Origin: Ophioderma brevispina
Lineage: Eukaryota > Echinodermata > Ophiuroidea > Amphilepidida > Ophiodermatidae
DNA: 64,000 bases
Assembly (NCBI GenBank): GCA_023653785.1
Contig: JAMKCH010088216.1
Coordinates: forward strand, 62,001 to 126,000
Reading direction: 5' to 3'
A program made the position numbers and the translations under genes. Position 1 is the first letter of the stretch, and each line of letters opens with the position of its first letter. Positions 37,201 through 49,200 of the stretch are shown in pieces. The notes below the pieces were generated by a model. That model worked only from the letters and a program-made list of their open reading frames with translations, searched no databases and was not told the origin of the DNA.

Positions 37201-40200
37201 CTAACTTTCTTATCAAGCATAATAAGCTAATGCTACCAGCTGCATTTTGTGACCAATTTAGATCAGGAAAGATTCTGCAAGTAATTTATAACCAGATTTT
37301 ATGTGGTCTGTCACAGAAACTACTGTAATATTTTGCCTGCCAGAAAACAACAGAGGGCGTCCTGAATGTCAACAAGTGACGTCATAGGTCACATCATCTA
37401 TATGCAAGGAGATTCTTCGGCTATTCGGGTGGTGCCGAGATTGGGACATCGGGCTGATCGCCTCCCGTGTTTCGTGAGTGGACAATGGTTTGCGGACAGT
37501 CTCCCAGGAGGGTCCCTAATCCCAGACACAGCCAAAAGTCAGAGGGCCGTCGGTGGAGTGGCAGCTCTACTTAGCAGTTTGCCGCACAATCTCCTAGATG
37601 GTGGACCGTCCACACGTGGATCTGTTCGCCTCAGTAATGAATCGACGCGTCAGATTGTGGCATATTAGGGGCCTACTATTGGAACCCGGATCCCCGGGCA
37701 GTCAAACGGGATGCCATGGCAGCGGACCGGTCAGGATTGATAGCCTATGCTTGATATAGCTTCTCCAGGTTGCCATGAACCTAAACGTCCTCGAGTTGTT
37801 CTTTCTCGAGAATCCTGTGTCATGCTGGTAGATCTGCGTGTAGGGAGCAATCCGTCTTCCAAAGGGAGGGACCTGGTTAGAGGTCCTCCAGCCGACGCTT
37901 TCGTCCCAGAGTGCACACCCATGCTCCGAACGCTGTCTGATGCATTTCTGCAGACTTTACACTGAGGTGGACTTTCTTACAGCTGCCATGCTCACTGTTC
38001 AGGCAAATTCACTAGAGCATATAGGATACCATGCATGGTGTGCCGATAGAGAGTTTGATCCTGCGATTTCTGAGATCGTAGACCAGGTTGGGAATTTCCT
38101 CAAGGAAGTCTTTCAGGAGTAGGTTTAACTTAATGTCCTGACTGCTTTTTTACGAACAGGCCACTGAGGCCAGACCCGTAAGGGCTCGGTGAGGCATGAC
38201 GGTTCTTTCAATCCCTCTTGTCCAATCTGGTGAGGTAATGCCTTACGGATCGTCCCCGTTCGTAGCCTTGTTCCGGAGTGGATTTTGCCATTGGTCTTGC
38301 CATTCTTGGTGTCGAACAGTTTAACCCAACCAAAAGCTTAGTCTTCTGGAACTTCCTAGTGGCTGAGGCTTGTGGCTGTGGCTTGGCCATAGGGGGTTCG
38401 GACATGCCTTGTCTACGGACGAGACGCCTACTACGCTTTGAGCACCAGGAGGTCTCTATTTCCCCACATGCAGCTTTTTGGCCAAGAATCAGATTATTTC
38501 TTTTTACTCGAAAACCGGTGTTCGCCACGTCTCACCATATCGGTTGCAGACCGGGGTTGCAGACAGCTCAGAGAAACCTGCAGCAAGGGACACATTGAGC
38601 TAGCTGATTTTTCCCAGTCCTCTGAAATGCCCACAAACACCATGATTGGTTGACTGGCTTCTTGGTTAAGGCATATGATGTGCCGGAGCTCACGCTTCCC
38701 CTGTGCATTAAAGAGGCCTTCACCCAGACATTTTTGGACAATGTCTGTTGGAGTTCTACTTCCACCTTCCAACTAGTCTATTTGATGCATGTTTAGTCAA
38801 CTGAGGGGTGTCGCCGTCCAATCCGTCTTGGCTGTCGACCTAACATCTTGACCCCAGGAACATTAGGCGACTATGGGTGGGGGGGGGGGGGGAGTTGACA
38901 GGGTTTGCGTTGGCCTACCTTCTGCGACCTTCTTTCGCCACCGATTAAGCCATGTAGTGTATTCTGTGCAAAGTAAGGTTGTGGAAGAAGCTAGCACAGA
39001 ACAGTGTAATTGCCTCTCAGAGTGAGAGGGCGATACAATATGAGTATTATACATACCTTCAACGACCTTATGGCGCTCACCCAATTTGTTATTCTCCACC
39101 GACAAGAGGTCGTGGAAGGTTTTTTGTTTTTTTATTTTGTGGAGAGGAAACATTTGCGGAAAGGGCGAATTACAGCGCCGCTTGATGTGGTCCGGGATAT
39201 TTGGTGCGTGCCATGTCCCGACTATTTATTTCGGGAGTTGGCTCATTTACAGTGGTAATGGTGGTTTTTAATTTACCCAAATGGAAATATTTATGCAAAA
39301 GGTCTATCACTATACCACACATTAAATAACACAGGACTCATCAGTTAGAGGATCTGTCCAATACACTATTCCACGATTTGACAGCGGTTTTAATTATTAT
39401 ATATATTAAGGTCAAATATTTTTGTTTAGTATTTGTACGAGACTGACGAATTGGCTAATTTTACGTAGAGAAATTGTAAAAATTCGGATTAAAGTGATTT
39501 AAGATGCTGAAAAAGCATGTGGCTGCATTTTAAGCCTAAAACAATGTTTGGTTTTTATTGACCCCCAAAACATGGTCTAGACACCACCTTTTTGCTTCTA
39601 GGCAATTGGCTGAGCAGTTATGACCCATCACATGCCTTATAAAGGTTAATTGACCTTTGACCTTGATATCTGACCAACGCAACACTATAGGCCGGACAAA
39701 TTTTTCCATAATATTCATATATAGGCCTACCAGAATATACAAAAAGTCTTTTTATTCGAATTTGTTCAAGGTTTACATAGGACCATGGTGTGCACATTAA
39801 GCCTCTACACTTACGGTCCTCCCTCAATTTGTTAATCTCCGACCTCAAGAAGGTGTTTTGAAGGTTTGGGTTTTATTTTCGTGAGAAAATAACTTTGGTG
39901 TATCAAGGGCGAATCAAGAATATTTGTCCAAGAATTGTTAATTAGTTTTCATCGATATCCATTGATTTTACAATAGTATGTTGCTGTTTTCATTATAGAT
40001 TATGGTCAACGTTTTGGTTTATTTGATACTTGTACCGACTGACGAATTGGCTAATTTATGTTGATGAAACGTGGAAAAATTTTGATTAAAAGTGCTTTCT
40101 ACGCAGAAAGATAATGATGACTTCATTTGTAAGCCTCAAGACTATTTTATTGGGTTATTGACCCCCAAAACATGGGTATAGGCACCATCTTTTTTGCTTC

Positions 40201-43200
40201 TAGGCCAATTGGATGAACAGTTACAACCCATCATAGGCCGTATAAAGGTCGTTGACCTTTGACCTTGAATATCTGACCAACGCCGCACTAGAAGGCGGGA
40301 CAAATATTTTGGTAATTATCATATATAGGCCTACCAGAATATACAAAGAGTCCTTTTATTAGAATTTTTCAAGGTTGTATAGGACATGTGTCATAAAACA
40401 TAACGACTCACTACAATGCGCACTTTGACTAGTATCAGAGAGTTGAAAGAAAAGTTGCGAGAATGTTTAAAACGTGGTGTAGAAAATTCCTCTCCTTTAG
40501 CTAAATTTAAAGGATGAGTCGAAAATCTTAACCAAATTCAAAGGAAGATTTACCAAAGTAAGTAACGTCATAAAGTTCGTTTTCTTGTCTACTATATTTG
40601 ACGAAAGAAAAATAGTATTGGCAATTGCATGCGTACTAGTTCCAACAGCAGCTCGAAAACCCTTCTCATCATGCACTTGATTAAAGATCCTAATAAAAAG
40701 CAAAGGAACTGTTTATATCCTTTAAGGCCGACTCAGAGATTTCCTGAGGAGGGCGCCCTCACATTTTAAAAAAAATCGTTTGTTTTTGCCTGTTACATAA
40801 GGACCTTGTCCATCTAAATCCACTGTGTGAAATTCCCAAGCTTAAATCGAATTCCTTGCATATAGAAAATCACAACTTGTTAAAATCCGGATCGGAATTT
40901 TTGTTTTACACAGTTCCTATGTGGACGTCCAAGACTACACATAAATGTTTACTTACTGCATACGCAAAACGAAAAATCTCGATCATCATCAAATTTCGGA
41001 ATTGTGCATTTTAGGCTAATATATTTAGTTTCTATTTTGACTTATTTTTAGTACTACACAAAAAATATATTTTCGAAATCTCTGAGTCAGACTTAAAAAA
41101 AAAGCGCTCGGAACGTGTCAACACGAAGGTATTGATTAAACTATCAACTTTGACAAAGATATTGATATCAACCACATTTAATAGCAAAGTACTGTGCATG
41201 ATACACGGGTTGGGTTGATGCAGAATTAATTTTAGTTATATATTTTTACACTGTAATTACCATTTGCTCTATAAACTTTTGAAACGTTCTTCATATAGTA
41301 GGGTTCTAAATTAGAATCCTATTATCGAAGTTAAAAGAAGGTTTGAAGATGTGTTTTTCTATAGTTTGAAGGGTGCTGAATCAAATTTGTGGATCCACCT
41401 CGAGGGAATGTGGGGTACATGTAAAATATGGGGAAAATTAGTGTCAGTGTAAATTTGAAATCAAGTCAAATTGTGTTTTAATGTACACCAATGTATTAGT
41501 CTCATTATAATGATTAAAATGGCACAGTTTGTTTAGGTTCGGACCTTCAGTTCACGGCTACATACCTGATAAGTTTCAAGGTCATCCTGGGAAAATAGAA
41601 TGCTAAACTTTTGTTGAAACCGGTATCAAATTATTGATCTGACGGGAAAATTAAATGTTAAGTCTTTGGGTTTTTACAGCTCTGTATACAATTTTGAGGT
41701 CAAGTTTTGGTGACCTCTATAAACCATGTAGACCTTTGTTTTACATTTTGCCCACTAATTACGAAAACATATGCCACAACAGTGGTAAAATAAGGCAAGA
41801 CGAACAGTGTGACACCAGTTTAAAAAAGTGGGAGCACGGGATAAGGTTTACCCCACCGATGACCTTGAACCGTAATACACCCTGTACCTGTTTAACTAAC
41901 GGTGGAAACCTTGCCAAACTATACTTTTTAAAATCCTTACAATGAGACAAATACATTGTTGTACATTTAAACAATATTTTACTTGATTTCAAATTTACCC
42001 TGTACTAATTTTACCGCTTATTTTAAACACAATTTCCCCACGTTATTTTTTCCCAGAGGTTGGACCCAAATATTCTGATTCAGCACCCTTCAAACTATAA
42101 AAAACCTCTTCAAATATTCTTCCCTAAACTTCGAGAATAGGATTCTCATTTATAACCCTACTAATTGGTGTTTTACAACCAACCAAGTGCAAATTTAGGG
42201 AAATTTTGTACGGTATCCTGAGAAAATCTCCTTATATTTCTTTAAGTTGCATGATTTAAAAATACAACATGTTTTAAAGGGCCATTTCGTGATACCCAGC
42301 TTCTTTCCCCCGACTTACCTAAAAAATTTTAAATTTTTATATCATCTGAACCGTTAGCCTAATAGCAATCCACGTGTGCCCAATCTTACGTGCAAACTCG
42401 GTCGCATCTGTAAGAAATTCGCAATTTGTATTTTTCTGTCCGTAAACGGACAGAAATTACAGCACAGTAGCCTATGGGACCATGGGAAACGAGCAATTGC
42501 TCATAACACAAAACCGCAAGATCGGGATCAGCTCAAATTTTGAGAATAAGCTTTTCTCAAAGTTATCTAGTGATCAATGAATAAAGCAGAAGTTGCTGAG
42601 ATCACGAAATGCACCTTTAATATACTTACGTCTGATGCCTTGAATCTCTTTGGGGCTAGGTACTTGCTCAGAATTTGGGCATATTGAGCAATAGTTTTCT
42701 TGTCTCCTGTTAGACCGATTGCTTTTCCTAAATATAGATCTGGACAACGGAAAAGTGCCGCGACTGCCTGGCCGGCACCATTACAGGAAATCATATCCAT
42801 TGGTATACTGCCCATAGGTATAACTAAAAAAAGGAATTACAAAAATTAATAGTTAACACTTAAGCGACTGAGGGGTTTTCACTCCCGTCAATGCCCAAGG
42901 GGTCCATGGACCCCCTAAGGAATCCACTTTCCCGAAGGATTTTTCAACATGTGAAGGGTCAAAAGACAATGCCAAATCAGCAATAAAAATGTATTTTATT
43001 ATTTGAGCTGTAAATTAGGAGTATATTGTTTTCAAAACACGCAAAAAATGGGCAAAAAGACGGAAAATACAAATGCGTTTACACTACACACTTTGAAAAC
43101 TAATTTTATGTTGGTATCTACTCTAGAAGACATATATTGCATATATTTAACACAAAACTGACTATTTTAGGCAATCCTGTAATTTTTACAGGTGTTGCAA

Positions 43201-46200
43201 AATACGTGTCATTTCCCCATAAAGTTTGTACAACGACGGTTTTGCAAGGTCCACGATGAAATTTTTTGTTTTAAGCAAATAGAGGGTTAATTATTTTATT
43301 TAATGTTGCTAATAATCATGAAATTTGTTTACTTAGATGTCGTCACTGGGCGGGAAAAACCTCGTACATGTATGTGTATTTGACCTTTAAGAGCAAAACC
43401 TCACATGTAGTAAAAACAGTAACATGACGAAACCTCATGTAACATTTTCAAGAGACTCAAACAACTGAATGATTTGCTGTAATGCCTTGCACAAGGAAGG
43501 TTTTTCTTTCTAAATATAATTAAGATAATTAATTACCCAGATTCTGAAATAAACTGCCATATGATTTACTATCATATTTTACTTGAAATTCAACCTAGAA
43601 CCCGATGTGACCAAAATGCACATATGAGGTTTTAGCACTGGGGCCCACTTTTTATGTGGTTTTGCATTTGACCTCTGGAATTACATAGGAGGTTTTTCCC
43701 GCCCAGCGACGATGTATGTGTGCACATCTATTAGCGAAAATATGGCTATAGTTCTTAACTTTTAAAAATATTCTCAGCAGACTTCCGTTAGTGCCGGGGG
43801 GGGGGGGGGGTCCATGGGACACCATCAATTAACTCATTAACGGTAAGGTCGATTTTGTTTTTGGTATGAAAAGAAACGCCATTTTATAAAAGGCAGACAA
43901 TTACAAACACTTTCGACGGAAAAAAATCTCATCCGTAAATCAGCCAGCGTGAAAACAATTTCTTGGGGTGTCCATAGAAGCCCCATTTCACTTAAGTGTA
44001 AATATTTGAAACAAACAAAAACACTATATGGTGACCATATAGTGTTACGAATCACCAAACGCGCCGCCCCACACAAGATGTTCTATAGTCGCCAAAGCTA
44101 GTAGTGGGCAAATCAATGTGGAATTGATGAGCGCGGAGTAATTACCTCAAATTCACTGTCCAAGTGCGACTTAGTTTCAGAAATAATGTCAGTGAAATCA
44201 TGAAATTCCACTTTCTTAATATAACTAGTGTATTTTCCGACGGTTTAAAGTAGTTTTTTCAGATGCCATTCAAGAAAGTAGTCCACCCAATGCAGGGCTG
44301 CCACCCAGGTCCGCTCAAAAACCCTGAACCTGGTATAGAAACCCTGAAAGAGTGTATAAAATCGGCCTAAAGAGGCCCAAAATGTGCTGAAAATAAATAA
44401 AAATGTGGAAATTTGGACGACCAAAAACTCTGAATTCAGAGTTTCCCTGAAAGGGGCATCTCTGTATATGACATAGTGTTTAAAGTTGTCCTTTGGCTAC
44501 CCTTGTTCAAGACGGTCTAAATTATTCCGCTAGCGAACAGTTAAGTACAAAACAACACTAATTTTGACCAAACGGTTTGCCATTGTTAACGGTTCAAATC
44601 ATAGCTCGCTATTATTACTATCCAGGTCCCAACCATTATAGCTGTCTGCGGTCTAGATCGGTCTTGCCGTCTGACGGTCAAACCGCCTAGTCTAAATTGT
44701 ACTTCTGGGAAAATTTCTTTCGGGGGGGAGTTGCTTTTCCAAATATGGGCGTTGATATGTTATTGAAATATATATGGCCAATCAAGGATGCTCTATTCAT
44801 GACTGACACCTCGAACCCTTGCCTATCCGCTGACCGTAAAGTAGGCCTATGCAATATGTTACAAATCGTCAGTGTATAGAGAACATTTAAGAGCGTCTGG
44901 AACAAGACTAGACTTTGGCCTATTTACGACTACACCCAACTACGCCGTGCAGAAAGTATTTGCTCGGAAATTGTGTCACAGAGTGCGAAATATATTGGTA
45001 CTGCGTCAGAGAATAAATCTCAAATACATCTGAAAAAAGAAGGCTTCTATGTTTTTTTCATCAGGGTCAGAAATTTTGTTTGCTTACGAGAATATAGAAC
45101 CCATTGAGAAAATCGAGCACGAAACATTTTCCCACAATGCCACGCCACTATTGGCTGGCTAATTTAATATGCACACATCATCAGCACTCATACTTTTCGC
45201 ACCGCCGTAACATCCAACTTTGGTCACCGTGATTATGTAACATTTTCCAGTATGACGTACCTAGTTGAAATCCTCCATCATATTGTTTCTGTGGTTTCAT
45301 CATGCCGATCAGATTTTCCATGTAGAAGGAGTATCGCACACTGGTACAAGGTACGCCAGACGCAAACATGTATTTTTCAATCTCACCCTTGGCATCGAAA
45401 TGCGGGCAGCTGACGTCTATAGCATCTTTGACACTCTCCAGGAGACTGAAGATAAGATGTTTGACACCAGCAGCTTTACATGCGTCCACTAAATCCTTAC
45501 CCTGTGTAATTAAAATAAACACCAAATAAACATTTCACGCGAGCTATTAAGCAAAGTACATAACAGTCCTGATATGTGCACCCGTATCATTCACCGATGT
45601 GTGATTTAATGCAATGGACAGTTTCCAGTCCTTATACGTATGTGACTGCCTATGAGAGTTATGGTAAAACTAATATCACGAGGTCAAACTTGACTGTTCT
45701 ATTTCACGGGGAGATAGCCGAGTGAAATTAAACGCTAAAATTTGACCAACTATAGTATTTACTATAACAATAGGCAGACAAACTTTTATAGAACAATATT
45801 ACGGCGGTCCGGAAAGTGTGTAGTCTGTGTCACAGACTGCGAAAGATATTATCTAAATTGGTACTGCGCGAGAGATTAACGTTATTAGTCCGTCATTGAG
45901 AATGTGTGTAAATGAAAGTAAATCTCAAATATCTCTGGAAAACGAAGGGGTTCTATGGAAGTTTTGGCATCAGAGGGTCCGTTACTATGTTTTTGTTTTA
46001 AATATGTATCGTAATTGGGTCTGAACCTATAGAACCTAGCGAGAAAATTGAACGTTTTTGTCGGGTACTGACAAATTTCAATTTCAATTTTAGAAACAGG
46101 AATTACGTACTTACCGGACCGCCGTAGAACAATATCACATAGATTTTGTCATGTATTGTGATAGTAAAAACATGGGCTCAAATCAGTCTAATCCATATAG

Positions 46201-49200
46201 AAAAATATGATCTTACACGTAGCTGTTTCGATGTGGAAGATCAGAGGCTTAACATATTTTATGATTGTTTCATAAAAACATCTTTCGTGTAAACTATGAT
46301 ATTTATTTTATAACTTTTGATATCCCTAACGTCCCTTAACTGCCTTTAAATGCACTTTTGAAAAAAAATCACGGACTGGACCCCTGCCTTGGGTTAGGGG
46401 GATTTCCCCTTGATCTAGTAAGAAAAATAACGCTACCTCCCTTTTATGCGGTGATCGTCAGATGTAAAAAAAAAAAAAAAAAAAACGAAGGGGTTCTATG
46501 GAAGTTTTGGCATCAGAGGGTCCGTTACTATGTTTTTGTTTTAAATATGTATCGTAATTGGGTCTGAACCTATAGAACCTAGCGAGAAAATTGAACGTTT
46601 TTGTCGGGTACTGACAAATTTCAATTTCAATTTTAGAAACAGGAATTACGTACCTACCGGACCTCCGTAGAACAATATCACATAGATTTTGGCATGTATT
46701 GTGATAGTAAAAACATGGGCTCAAATCAGTCTAATCCATATAGAAAAATATGATCTTACACGTAGCTGTTTCGATGTGGAAGATCAGAGGCTTAACTATT
46801 TATGGCATGTTTGTGGTTATGATTGTTTCATAAAAACATCTTTCGTGTAAACTATGATATTTATTTTATAACTTTTGATATCCCTAACGTCCCTTAACTG
46901 CCTTTAAATGCACTTTTGAAAAAAAATCACGGACTGAACCCCTGCCTTGGGTTAGGGGGATTTCCCCTTGATCTAGTAAGAGTTTTGTTAACGTGTTAAT
47001 TTTGCTAAGTGAGCAGGTTGGAACAAAATCTGCCAAATGCTTTACCAAGGTAATCCCGTCGTTTCCTTTGTTCTCTTCGTTTACATCTCTTAACGTTTCC
47101 ATTCGTGATGAAGTTTATTTTCAGTGTATGAAGTGTTATTAAACAGCCAGTACCTTTCGCACGACTATTTCTTGTATCTGGTCTGTTTCTTCTTCTTCTC
47201 GCAACACAAGTGGGATTCAAAATGTCAATAGTGCCAAACGCTTGGGCCGAATTTAACCAAATTCAATTCAGAGGACCTCTGACCCCAGCCTCACTTGGGG
47301 CGTGCACGGATTTGGGTTCAAGGTCATCTGAAGATTTGTGAAAATCTAACAAATCCTTCTTCGACCGCAATTCAAGAGCTATAAACACCAAAATGTGTCA
47401 CAAAGACCCCTGAATCATGCTTCATATGGCGTGTACACAGATAGTGTTTCAAGATCACCTGGGCTGTGATAGGGGTCATTTTGTGCAAAATAGACTTGTC
47501 TTACACCGGTATGAATGCCGCTAGCTGTGTTGTTCCCAACAAGGGTTCCACTACGCTACTGAGATGGAATAGAGCCTAAAAGGATATAAAGGTATAATGG
47601 TTCAACATTTGGTCCAGTTGCCACCCGTACTGTATCATATGGGGATACACTCTAGCCACCAACCACCAATCATTGGGAGTATGTTCACACGGGTCGATGT
47701 TGTTGGTATCAGTGATGATCATCTCAGGGCTCAGGTGCATCTAACCCTACCTAGTCAACTTAGCTGATGACAATCCACTAAAACCTAGGCAACTGAAATG
47801 CTGAGAAAGGAAAAGAACTAGGAGAGAAGGAAATGTGATATGGGAGGTAGAGGTCACTCAAATCCTCACTCTGGAACAACCCAATCCAGCACACCATCAG
47901 CCCACCTCCATGTGTTTATTATTATTATTAAATTTATATTATTTTTGTGTTTTATAACAATACCTGCTGAATTTCACGGTCAGCATTAGAATGTTCCCAG
48001 AAGTTAGTGACGCCGAAGACACCATGACACCCGGACAGAATAGCGGGCAGTGTGGAAGCATCATCAAGGCTTGCTTGAACCATTTCTACGCCTGAAAAAA
48101 AAATAATAATGAATATTTGCACCATTTATGTGAAGGAATCCTTAACATAATATTTATTGAATTATGACTGAACGTGAGCCTTATAGCAGGGGCCTGTAGT
48201 GTAAGAGTGTGCGCTTCCGGATAAAATTGTGATTTTTTGCACACAAGTATTTTAGGCATTGATAATCCATAAAATTGATGGAAGCACTTGCCAACCCCCA
48301 TTAATGGCCCCCAGCTTGGGTTTCAAGGTTATACAGGGGTCAAAAATTTAAAATGTTCTGAATGTATTAAAAAGCACACCATGGTGTTTGTCTGGTCACA
48401 AGGATTCCAAAAAGGTATAGTTTACACTATCTATGGCTTATAGTTCCGGAGTTATGGGGTAAAAACTGTAAAAATGGTGAAAAAGTCAATTTTGGTGTGT
48501 ACATGGGTCAAAAGTTAAAAATTGCTTTGATTCAGTTAATATGTGGAGCAAATTATTTCCCTAGCGTAAAGGATTGAAATAAGGAATAGTTTGCCTTATC
48601 TGTTATGCTTAGTTTTCACGTTATCCAACAAAATAGGTCACAGGTCAATAGAATCCAATAGCTGCCGACTTTATTCGCCATTTTGGTTAATAACCAGACA
48701 CGTAAGATAGTCAAAACTATTCCTATATTTCATTCTATGAGCTAAACCAACAATTTTGAACCACATTTTACAAAAAATTTGAGCAACTTTTAATTTTTGA
48801 CCCCTGTACAAACCGAAATTGACTTTTTCACCATTTTTAAAGTTTTTACCACCACAAGTAATTCAATAAACTATAAGTCACAGGTAGTATAAACTATACC
48901 TTTTTGGAATCCTTGTAACCAGACAGACATCGTGGTGTGCTTTCAACACAATCGGAACATTTTAAAAATTTTACCCCTGTGTAACCTTGAAATCCAAGCT
49001 GGGGGCCATGAAAGGGGTGTGGCAAGTGCTTCCATCAATTTTTTTGATTATCAATGTATAAAGTACTTGTGTACCAAAATTCACAATTTTATCCGGATTT
49101 GCACACTCACATAAAACCTTTTCACTACAGTCCCCCACTATTATCTATTAGGTAAATTCAAGCTTGTCTGCAATTCTTTGTGCCACTCCATGAAATTCAA

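Noticed and set aside
45181..45260. Extension of copy A exon 3 past the donor
   Set aside because: The frame stays open for some codons beyond 45261, but the conserved exon length and the CTAG|GTACGT donor place the boundary at 45261.
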